DNA of 35,940 nucleotides from Gemmatimonadota bacterium (GTDB lineage Bacteria > Gemmatimonadota > Gemmatimonadetes > Longimicrobiales > Gaopeijiaceae): assembly GCA_029879725.1 (NCBI GenBank), contig JAOUPR010000036.1:1-35940 (forward strand), in the 5' to 3' direction. The position numbers were made by a program, and so were the translations under genes. Below the pieces are notes generated by a model, which was not told where the DNA came from, ran no database searches, and was given only the letters and a program-made list of their open reading frames with translations. Position 1 is the stretch's first letter. The number at the start of each line of letters is the position of its first letter. Shown here in pieces: positions 25,435-31,887 of the stretch.

Positions 25435-26719
25435 AGAGCTCGGCTCCGTCTTCGGTGATGACCATGTCGTCCTCGAGCCGGACGCCGAACTCGCCGGGAA
25501 TGTAGATCCCGGGCTCGTCGCTGAACGTGTTCCCCACCACCAGCGGTGCCCGGTTCCCCTTCACCAGATAGGGCCATTCGTGCCCGTCCATCCCGATCCC
25601 GTGTCCGACCCGGTGCGTGAAGTACGTGTACCCCGGGCCGAACCCGGCGTCTTCGATGATCTTCCTCGCGGCCCCGTCCACGTCCTCCGCCGCCACACCC
25701 GGCGCGGCGGCCTGCAGGGCGGCCGTCTGGGCCCGGTATTCGATCTCGAACACCTCCTTCATCCGGTCCGTGGCGGCACCCAGCACGAAGGTCCGGCTGA
25801 TGTCCGAACGATACCCCTCCACGCTGCATCCACCGTCGATGAGGAGGATGGTGCCCTCCCGGATCACCTGCGGAGTGATGGATCCGTGAGGGAGTGCGGC
25901 GTACTCCCCGGTCTGGACGCTGGCGCCTCCCGAGAATCCGAGGCGGGTGTGGGCCATGCTGACCAGCCCACCGAAGTCGCGCTGGGTCATCCCCTCGTCC
26001 ATGGCTTCGTACGCCGCCTTGTAGGCGGTGAGTGTCACCTCGTTTGCGAGCTTCATCAACTCCAACTCGTGGGCGTCCTTCACTCCCCGGCACCCGGCGG
26101 TGACCGGCGTTCCGCTCACCACCTCCAGCGCGGGGGCCGCCAGCGCCACTCCGTTGCTGAACCGGAACTCCACCGTCTCTTCGATCCCGACGCGCCCGGC
26201 GGCGATCCCCCGGCCGCGGAGTCCCTGGGCCACCTTCTCGTACGGGCTCTCGTGCTCTTCCCAGGTGAACACGTCGGCGTCGGCGAGGGGGCCGAGGGCG
26301 AGCTGTTCACGGGCCCGGTCCTCCTCGAAGGCGGGACACACCACGAAGGCCGCTCCCCGCACGGGAATCACCACGGAGAAGAGGCGTTCGCCCCCACCCC
26401 ACCGGATGTTGGTGAAGTAGACCATGGAGGTGCCGCCGCAGAGCATGACCGCGTCCAGCCCCTGAGCCGCCATGACGGTGCGCGCGCGCTCCACCCGAAG
26501 TTCGCGCTCGGCGGTGGTGATGGGCCGCGCCCGATCCGCCCACGACGTGAGGCGGGCGATGGAGGGCGGAAGATCCTGTTCCCTGAGGAAGCCGTCGGAC
26601 CACGGGGATGCCGTCTCCGAGGAGGGGGGCACCGGCGCGCCGAAGAGGTCCGGACCCGCCACCACGGCGCCCGCGGAGGCGAGCGCGGAGGAACCAAGGA
26701 AACGACGTCGCGAAATCAT
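25382..26719 (-). CDS. Tat-exported M24-family metallopeptidase (Xaa-Pro aminopeptidase-like)
   Basis: A 445-residue M24 peptidase that would remove N-terminal residues before proline or act on related peptides. The leader SRRRFLG (residues 3-9) plus a hydrophobic Ala-rich stretch is a classical twin-arginine signal, so folded export is expected. ATG 26719 has GGAG ten bases upstream. A creatinase-like N-terminal domain (about 70-210) precedes the pita-bread fold. The five metal ligands are all present: Asp295 (LLIDGG), Asp306 (YRSDISRTF), His373 (HRVGHGIGM), Glu402 (FSDEPGIY) and Glu416 (VRLEDDMV). The catalytic domain is therefore probably active with two metal ions. It is divergent from the serine-hydrolase gene (160 bases apart) and overlaps yigZ at its 3' end. 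In the divergent gap, TATGAT on the minus strand (26775-26770) is a reasonable -10 but has no good -35. Confidence 0.94.
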   Translation of the reverse strand: MISRRRFLGSSALASAGAVVAGPDLFGAPVPPSSETASPWSDGFLREQDLPPSIARLTSWADRARPITTAERELRVERARTVMAAQGLDAVMLCGGTSMVYFTNIRWGGGERLFSVVIPVRGAAFVVCPAFEEDRAREQLALGPLADADVFTWEEHESPYEKVAQGLRGRGIAAGRVGIEETVEFRFSNGVALAAPALEVVSGTPVTAGCRGVKDAHELELMKLANEVTLTAYKAAYEAMDEGMTQRDFGGLVSMAHTRLGFSGGASVQTGEYAALPHGSITPQVIREGTILLIDGGCSVEGYRSDISRTFVLGAATDRMKEVFEIEYRAQTAALQAAAPGVAAEDVDGAARKIIEDAGFGPGYTYFTHRVGHGIGMDGHEWPYLVKGNRAPLVVGNTFSDEPGIYIPGEFGVRLEDDMVITEDGAELFTPQSPSLEDPFSNWPH

Positions 26720-26879
26720 GGTGATCCAACTCCGGAGTGTGGGGACGGCACGGGGAAGGGATGCGAACGATCATAGGATGATCCCCGCCGGGCCACCAGC
26801 CGTCCGGGGCATCTTGTGGAACCTCCCCCCGTTCCCCACGTTGCCGACCCATCATCCCCAACAGACGGAGTGGAGCGAC

Positions 26880-28409
26880 ATGGGTCGGACGAAAGTCGGA
26901 CGGGTCGGGATGCGCATCCCCGCGATCTTCGGGATCGCATCGGCCGCCATCCTGGCGGGAGCGTGCGCGGACGGCGGCGAGGGCGCGAGCGAAGCGGAGG
27001 AAGTGTCCTTCCTCCAGGCCCGGGCCGACTCCCTGGAGCTACCCACCGAGTGGGTGGCGCCGCCGGGGAACGCCATCGACCATCACACCTCGGGCTTCGC
27101 CAAGATCCTCTGTTCCGCCGTGTTCATCACCGGGCTCGATCCCGCGGACGGGGCCGAGAACGTGGGGTACTTCACGAGTCCGTACGAAGAGCGTGCCCAG
27201 GTGGTGGACACCGTCGTGGACTACGAGAATCAGTCGGTGAGCCTGACGCTTCCCTCGGGGGTGACGCGCACGGCGAAGAAGTACGCGAGCCAGGGGTGCG
27301 TGACCCTTCCCATCGGCGAGGACTCGGTGTACTTCACACCCAGCGTGGTCACCGTGGACCTCCCCCCGGCGGAGACCACCCCGTGGCCCATGGGAGACGT
27401 CCTTTCCGACGAGCCCATGCCCGCCGACGTGGACATGGCGAAGGTGGCGGAGGCCGTACGGGTGGCCCTCGACCCCGAAGGGATGACCGAGGCCTTCGTG
27501 GTGGTCCATCGGGGCCGCATCATCGGGGAGGGGTACGGAGAGGGGATCGACCTGCACACACCCCTGGAGAGCTGGTCCATGGGGAAGAGCCTCACCGGAT
27601 CGCTCATGGGTGTCCTGGTGCAGCAGGGCGTGTACGAGCTCTGGCAGCCGGCGCCCGTGCCCGAGTGGCAAACCGACGGGGATCCCCGGCAGGAGATCCG
27701 TATCGGAGACATCATGCGCATGTCCAGCGGGATCCGCATCCGGGCACCCCAGGATCCGGACTACGATCCCTCCCTGGGATACCCGGACCATCTCTATCTG
27801 TATACGGGATCCGTGGATTCGTACGAGTGGGCGGCGACCCGCCCGCAGGAGTGGCCGCCGAACACGGTGGGGCGGTACCGGAACTCCGATCCGGTGCTCA
27901 CCAACTACCTGATCCGCCTCGGCGTCGAGGGACGGGGTGAGGACTACCACGCCTTCCCGCGACGGAACCTCTTCGACAAGATCGGGATCCGCGACGCCGT
28001 GATGGAGACGGACCCGTACGGGAACTTCCTGACCCAGGGGTACGAATTCCTGGCCGCCCGCGACTGGGCCCGCCTGGGGATGCTCTACCTGCAGGACGGC
28101 GTCTGGAACGGCGAGCGGATCCTCCCGGAGGGGTGGGTGCAGTACGCGGGAACGTTGGCTCCGGCCTGGGTGGCGGACGGGCGGAACGTCTACGGGGGGT
28201 CCTTCTTCTGGGTGAACGGCGAGGGCTCCTTCCCCATCCCCGAGAGCGCCTTCTACATGGCGGGCGCCGGTGGCCAGAACACCATCGTCATCCCCACCCA
28301 TGGCATGGTCGTGGTCCGGCTCGGGAAGTACAAAGGCGCGCGCGCCGGTGGGCGCAGCCTGGACCGGGCGCTGGAGTTGCTCATGGAAGCGGTGCCGCCC
28401 GTGGAGTAG
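26880..28409 (+). CDS. Serine hydrolase of the beta-lactamase/penicillin-binding superfamily, lipoprotein
   Basis: A 509-residue class C-type serine hydrolase (beta-lactamase fold), closest in layout to 6-aminohexanoate-dimer-hydrolase-like proteins. ATG 26880 has GGAG five bases upstream. The leader ends in LAGAC (Cys29), predicting a lipoprotein. An N-terminal region (about 60-165) with LCSAVFITGLDP (Cys78) and QGCVTLP (Cys140) resembles an extension found in a subset of these hydrolases and may carry a disulphide. Catalytic motifs: Ser233-x-x-Lys236 (SMGK), Tyr333-x-Asn335 (YRN) and a His-Gly pair in IPTHGMVVVRLG replacing KTG. The catalytic triad therefore looks functional. Real substrates of such proteins range from esters to D-peptides and amides, so calling it a lactamase in the resistance sense is not supported. 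It ends 80 bases before the stop of the convergent small membrane protein gene. Confidence 0.92.
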   Translation: MGRTKVGRVGMRIPAIFGIASAAILAGACADGGEGASEAEEVSFLQARADSLELPTEWVAPPGNAIDHHTSGFAKILCSAVFITGLDPADGAENVGYFTSPYEERAQVVDTVVDYENQSVSLTLPSGVTRTAKKYASQGCVTLPIGEDSVYFTPSVVTVDLPPAETTPWPMGDVLSDEPMPADVDMAKVAEAVRVALDPEGMTEAFVVVHRGRIIGEGYGEGIDLHTPLESWSMGKSLTGSLMGVLVQQGVYELWQPAPVPEWQTDGDPRQEIRIGDIMRMSSGIRIRAPQDPDYDPSLGYPDHLYLYTGSVDSYEWAATRPQEWPPNTVGRYRNSDPVLTNYLIRLGVEGRGEDYHAFPRRNLFDKIGIRDAVMETDPYGNFLTQGYEFLAARDWARLGMLYLQDGVWNGERILPEGWVQYAGTLAPAWVADGRNVYGGSFFWVNGEGSFPIPESAFYMAGAGGQNTIVIPTHGMVVVRLGKYKGARAGGRSLDRALELLMEAVPPVE

Positions 28410-28439
28410 CGACGGCCTCGGCCGTGTGGACGACGTTCG

Positions 28440-28470
28440 GGGCCGGCCGTGGCGATGCCGCGGCCGGCCC
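28440..28470. terminator. GC hairpin between convergent genes
   Basis: Perfect 10-bp inverted repeat GGGCCGGCCG / CGGCCGGCCC with an 11-base loop, midway between the serine-hydrolase stop (28409) and the stop of the minus-strand gene (28489). It is followed by TTCG rather than a T-run. Probably a shared transcript end. Confidence 0.5.
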
Positions 28471-28488
28471 TTCGTGCCGACGGACTCC

Positions 28489-29013
28489 TCACCGTGTCGT
28501 CTCGGACTCCGCGATCGCCGCCGCGATGGTGCCGGTCAGGGGCGCGATGAAGAGCGAGAACGGTTCGATCAACGCGAGCCCCGCCACCACCAACGCGGCG
28601 CTGATCATTCCGTAATGCAGATCCCCGCGGCCCTTGTTGGCGGCGTGGATCAAGGGAGCTCCGACCACGGCGGCACCGAGCCCCCACCCGAGGATGAATC
28701 CGGCGGCGCCGTGGAACTCGCAGTAGTCGCATTCGGTGAAGGTGTTTTCGAGGGCCGCTCCGGCGAGGCCGGTCAGGATGGACGCCGGCGCCACGACCAG
28801 GACGCCGGTGGCGAAGACCTCCGCACGGCTCAAGCGGAAAGACGGACGATCCGCCCGAGCCGGAACCGTGAGGGAACCGATGAGCCCCTCCGGCCGGGCG
28901 GCCCAGGAGGCATCGTCCCAGGCGACGGAGGTGGCCAGGGGCTGGGCCCAGCCGGTTCCGGGATCCAGGGCCAGCGCCAGGGCGAAGGTGATTACCGCGG
29001 CGAACCGTTTCAT
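28489..29013 (-). CDS. Small exported/membrane protein of unknown function
   Basis: A 174-residue protein. ATG 29013 has TGGAG seven bases upstream; the longer open frame to 29088 lacks a site and would bury the signal sequence. Residues 1-24 (MKRFAAVITFALALALD, then GWAQ) form a signal peptide. The mature part has a polar stretch of about 40 residues, a hydrophobic segment (AEVFATGVLVVAPASILTG), a short loop with two close cysteines (ECDYCEFH), another Gly-rich hydrophobic segment (GFILGWGLGAAVVGAPLIH), and a final hydrophobic segment. Three membrane spans with a periplasmic or cytoplasmic C-x-x-C loop are likely; the CDYC motif could bind a metal or form a disulphide. No family recognised. 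Its 5' leader holds a perfect 8-bp inverted repeat. Confidence 0.75.
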   Translation of the reverse strand: MKRFAAVITFALALALDPGTGWAQPLATSVAWDDASWAARPEGLIGSLTVPARADRPSFRLSRAEVFATGVLVVAPASILTGLAGAALENTFTECDYCEFHGAAGFILGWGLGAAVVGAPLIHAANKGRGDLHYGMISAALVVAGLALIEPFSLFIAPLTGTIAAAIAESETTR

Positions 29014-29025
29014 GATCGGCTCCAT

Positions 29026-29056
29026 CGTTGAGGGCAACGGGATCTCGTCCTCAACG
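29026..29056 (-). promoter_or_regulatory. Inverted repeat in the leader of the small membrane protein gene
   Basis: CGTTGAGG (29026-29033) and CCTCAACG (29049-29056) form a perfect 8-bp stem with a 15-base loop, ending 12 bases before the start codon on the minus strand and close to the ribosome binding site. It could be an RNA hairpin that affects translation or a DNA operator. Confidence 0.35.
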
Positions 29057-29102
29057 TGGCGCTCCATCGGTCCGGGCTGGATACGCAATCGTACGTAGAT
29101 GC

Positions 29103-29118
29103 CTCCCCGGCCGGGGAG
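29103..29118. promoter_or_regulatory. 16-bp perfect palindrome in a divergent intergenic region
   Basis: CTCCCCGGCCGGGGAG reads the same on both strands and lies between the divergent genes at 29013 (-) and 29218 (+). It has no loop, so a dimeric protein-binding site is more likely than a hairpin. The regulator is unknown. Confidence 0.3.
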
Positions 29119-29164
29119 CGCGACCGGATGGAGAATGGAAAACGCTCAACGTTCCGGGCTTCGG

Positions 29165-29192
29165 GTCGAAACTAAGGTCGGATCACCTCCTT
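29165..29192 (+). other. 16S rRNA 3'-end-like sequence (anti-Shine-Dalgarno core)
   Basis: GGATCACCTCCTT at 29180-29192 is identical to the 3' terminal core of bacterial 16S rRNA. Just before it, GTCGAAACTAAGGT (29165-29178) closely resembles the GTCGTAACAAGGT segment that precedes helix 45. The two blocks are directly joined, as if helix 45 were missing. No other rRNA sequence is present. It lies 25 bases before the GTG start of the pseudokinase gene. Confidence 0.45.
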
Positions 29193-29217
29193 CCTCGACC
29201 CCTCCAAGTTTCCCTTC

Positions 29218-30798
29218 GTGACTCCATCTCTCATTGCGTCCTTGTCTCCGGCACTGGTATTGGCGGGGGCCTTGTGGTGGTCGGAGCGCCGCCGCCGCCG
29301 GACGGTCCGTAGCATGCGGACGTACCAGCGCATGATCGACGCGAGCTTCGAGCCGGCCTTCTGGGTGCGATCCGACGGAACGCTCGACTACGTGAACGAT
29401 GCCGCGTTGCGCCTCACCGGGCACACGCGGGAGCAGGTGATGTCGGTGCCCCTGTGGGACTTCGACGCGTCGGGCGGAAAGGCCTTCGAAAAGGTGTGGG
29501 CCGAGCTGCTCGACGGTGGGTCCGTGCTCACCGAACTGGACATCCGTACGGGGAACGGAGGCTCGGTTCCCGTGGAGGTGGCCGCGTGCCGGATGGAAGC
29601 GGAGGATGTCGGGATCTCCGTGGTGTTCAGGGACCTGAGGGATCGTCATGTGGAGGACGCCGAGAGACATGCGCTGGAAGAGCGCTCCAACGACCTCCGC
29701 AACATGACCGGTGGCGTAGCGCGGGAGTTCAACAACATCCTGGCCGGGATCCTGGGATACGGGGAGTTGGCCAGGGAAGCGTTGCGGGGAGACGGTCTCG
29801 AAAGGGGATACCTGGATCGGATCATCGAATCCACGCTGCAGGCCAAGAACCTGGTGAGCCAACTCATGGGGGTGAGCGGGAGTCAACGCACGCGGAGGGA
29901 GCTCGTGCCCATTTCGCGCCTCGTGTCGGATTCCGTCACCTTCCTCCAGGCCACCATGGACGTCCAGCTGTCCGTGCGCTGGCGTCTCGACGCCCAGGCG
30001 AGGGTGCGCGTGGACCGTTCCCATCTGAACGGGGTGATCATGAACATGGTGCGGGCGGTCACCGAGTCTCCGTTCGGGCAGCCCAACCCGGTGGAGGTGG
30101 TCACGGAGGACGTGACGTTGTGGGAGAGCCGGCTCTTGGGGGATAAGCTATTGCCAGCCGGTCAATATGTCCGCATGATCGTTGGCGACGCGGCGAGTGA
30201 CGCCGCCTCGGAGACGGTCGACGGGGTGATTCATCCCGTCTTTTCAACCAGGAAACGAGACGAGGGAAGCTTTCCCGGCCTTGCGGTGGCCAGGGGGGCG
30301 ATCCACTCGCACGGGGGAGGTATAGAAGTGCGCGGAGAACCTGGTGTCGGACTCCATTTCGAGGTCATGCTTCCCGCCGCCGGGAAGGCGGGTTCCGAGG
30401 TCGCCTCGGGTTCCTCCGAGATCTCCGATGCCCGCTTGAAGGTGCTGGTGGTCGATGATCAGGTGCATGTGGCCGAGGTGACCTGCCTCCACCTGGAAGC
30501 CCTGGGCTACCGTGCCACCCGCATGGAAGCGGGCCGGGACGTCGTGAAGAACATCAAGGAGGACGGGGGCGCGTACGACCTCGTCATCTCCGACCTCTCC
30601 ATGCCCGGGATGAGTGGAGTGGAGTTGGCCCGCGAGCTTCGCGTGCTCCTTCCCAGGGCGCCGGTGGTGGTCATGACCGGCTACAGCGAGGCCGTCACGC
30701 CCCAGGAGCTCGATGATGCCGGCGTGGTCGCCGTGCTCCGGAAGCCCTTCCGCCGCGCCGATCTCAAGGAGGTCCTGGGAGGGATCCTCCCCGGTTGA
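29218..30798 (+). CDS. Membrane-anchored PAS pseudo-histidine kinase with intact receiver domain
   Basis: A 526-residue protein starting at GTG 29218 (no ribosome binding site seen). One N-terminal membrane segment (about residues 4-21) is followed by RRRRR, placing the rest in the cytoplasm. A PAS domain spans about 33-145. The kinase region is recognisable from FNNILAGILGYGELA (171-185), but the phospho-accepting His of the AHDFNN motif is Arg169 (AREFNN). The Asn box of the ATPase domain is not preserved (IMNMVRAVTES), the DxGxG motif reads DAASD (324-328) and the GTGLGL box reads GSFPGL. The C-terminal receiver (about 407-524) is intact: Asp413/Asp414, phospho-acceptor Asp459 in LVISDLSMPG, Thr487 and Lys509. 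I infer a catalytically dead kinase scaffold whose receiver is fed by another kinase, plausibly one of those at 19.7-23.9 kb. It ends just before the tRNA-Ile promoter. Confidence 0.88.
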   Translation: MTPSLIASLSPALVLAGALWWSERRRRRTVRSMRTYQRMIDASFEPAFWVRSDGTLDYVNDAALRLTGHTREQVMSVPLWDFDASGGKAFEKVWAELLDGGSVLTELDIRTGNGGSVPVEVAACRMEAEDVGISVVFRDLRDRHVEDAERHALEERSNDLRNMTGGVAREFNNILAGILGYGELAREALRGDGLERGYLDRIIESTLQAKNLVSQLMGVSGSQRTRRELVPISRLVSDSVTFLQATMDVQLSVRWRLDAQARVRVDRSHLNGVIMNMVRAVTESPFGQPNPVEVVTEDVTLWESRLLGDKLLPAGQYVRMIVGDAASDAASETVDGVIHPVFSTRKRDEGSFPGLAVARGAIHSHGGGIEVRGEPGVGLHFEVMLPAAGKAGSEVASGSSEISDARLKVLVVDDQVHVAEVTCLHLEALGYRATRMEAGRDVVKNIKEDGGAYDLVISDLSMPGMSGVELARELRVLLPRAPVVVMTGYSEAVTPQELDDAGVVAVLRKPFRRADLKEVLGGILPG

Positions 30799-30823
30799 AC
30801 TCCCCGGGAACCTCGGTTAACTT
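30795..30823 (+). promoter_or_regulatory. Promoter of tRNA-Ile
   Basis: TTGAAC at 30795-30800, exactly 17 bases, then TAACTT at 30818-30823. The mature tRNA begins 12 bases later. The -35 box overlaps the TGA stop (30796-30798) of the pseudokinase gene. Confidence 0.7.
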
Positions 30824-30834
30824 GACCGGCTCCA

Positions 30835-30908
<74 letters not shown>

Positions 30909-30921
30909 CTGGTGTAGGTGG

Positions 30922-30956
30922 AAGCCCCGCACGGCGTTGAGCCTTGCGGGGCTTTT
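30922..30956 (+). terminator. Intrinsic terminator of tRNA-Ile
   Basis: A 10-bp perfect stem AAGCCCCGCA / TGCGGGGCTT with a 13-base loop that can extend by GGC/GCC pairing, running into TTTT at 30953-30956. It begins 14 bases after the tRNA. Confidence 0.9.
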
Positions 30957-31245
30957 GCTGTTCCAGGGGGAGGCTGGAGGTCCGTAGCGGCGTCCGTCGT
31001 CGGTAGGGAATGGCGGACGGTGCCCAGGTCGCCAGTTTGCGTTCCATAGGACCAGATACAACGCCTGCAACGTCCCCGCAGCAATCCGGGATCCGATGGC
31101 GGCGGCTCCCTACCCGTCGCCGTGAGGACCCCCGTGAAGGCCCCCTCCTCCGGCGTCGTGGACTACGCTACATTCACAGCCATCTCCGCGGCGCCGGCTG
31201 TCCGGCCGATGGTTCGGAGAGACCTCCATCAGGACCGTACATACC
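30957..31245. other. Intergenic stretch without a supported gene
   Basis: No frame here has a convincing start, ribosome binding site or protein-like composition. TACATT at 31169-31174 could be a -10 box but no -35 lies at the right distance. I find no repeat of the tRNA 3' end, so nothing points to an integrated element. Confidence 0.5.
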
Positions 31246-31596
31246 GTGCGGGAGTTCGCCTCCCTGTTCTTCGTCGCCGCCCTGGCGGCCCGTCTCGGGT
31301 CCGCCGGGGCTCCGTCGTCGGTGCCGGTGACCCGCTGCGAAGCGGACCAGAGAGCGACTTCGGGGGTTCCCGCCCACGTGTCCGGGGGGGCGGTGGGCAT
31401 CTCGCCGGTGGAGGACCCGTCCACCGGGGCAGACCCCACCGGTGGCTCCACCATGAGACGGTCCCGCCACGGGACAGCCCACACCGGCGTCCGGGTGGAG
31501 AGTGCCGTCCGCGCCTCCGACACGCCGCGATCCGCCCCATCGTCCCTGATGGGCTTTTCCGGACACCCCTCCACGGCTCCTCCCCAGCGCATCTGA
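31246..31596 (+). CDS. Doubtful small exported protein
   Basis: A 116-residue frame starting with GTG. The first 22 residues (MREFASLFFVAALAARLGSA) look like a signal peptide, and most codons end in G or C, as in neighbouring genes. Against it: no ribosome binding site, a low-complexity polar remainder with no recognisable fold, and a minus-strand frame (31679 to 31110) that shares the same third-codon positions and so explains the bias equally well. A hairpin CCGGGT/ACCCGG lies just after the stop at 31603-31618. Between it and 31702 I see nothing else. The whole stretch may be a long untranslated leader of the downstream permease operon. Confidence 0.28.
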   Translation: MREFASLFFVAALAARLGSAGAPSSVPVTRCEADQRATSGVPAHVSGGAVGISPVEDPSTGADPTGGSTMRRSRHGTAHTGVRVESAVRASDTPRSAPSSLMGFSGHPSTAPPQRI

Positions 31597-31701
31597 GCGG
31601 AGCCGGGTCCCGACCCGGTCCTCCCCCTGCCGTTCTTCGCGGTCGCGCACGAGGCGCGTCCGCTGTCGCGCACATGCACCCCTCAGGGGATCGGAGTAGC
31701 C

Positions 31702-31887
31702 ATGTCCATGCTGTCCATCTTGTCCCTCGCGGCCCAGTCCACAGAGGCGAAGGGCCTTCTTCGCGCCATCCTTCACTCGTTTCCCACCGATCCGGCGACC
31801 CTGTTCGTACTGGCACTGAGCGTGGTGGCGGTCATCGCCATCATGGTCGTGGGCCGCGACCAGGGTAAGGGAGGGACCCCGTCGTGA
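31702..31887 (+). CDS. 61-residue single-span membrane protein coupled to an amino-acid permease
   Basis: ATG 31702 has GGAG five bases upstream. Residues about 33-51 (ATLFVLALSVVAVIAIMVV) form one membrane span followed by a short charged tail (GRDQGKGG). The N-terminal half is amphipathic. Its TGA (31885-31887) overlaps the GTG start (31884-31886) of the permease gene, the GTGA arrangement typical of translational coupling. I recognise no family. The arrangement suggests a small accessory or assembly subunit of the transporter, or a cistron that sets its translation level. Confidence 0.68.
   Translation: MSMLSILSLAAQSTEAKGLLRAILHSFPTDPATLFVLALSVVAVIAIMVVGRDQGKGGTPS

Noticed and set aside
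26880..28409. Antibiotic-resistance beta-lactamase
   Set aside because: The protein is a generic class C-fold serine hydrolase lipoprotein with a non-KTG third motif and an N-terminal extension typical of amide/ester hydrolases.
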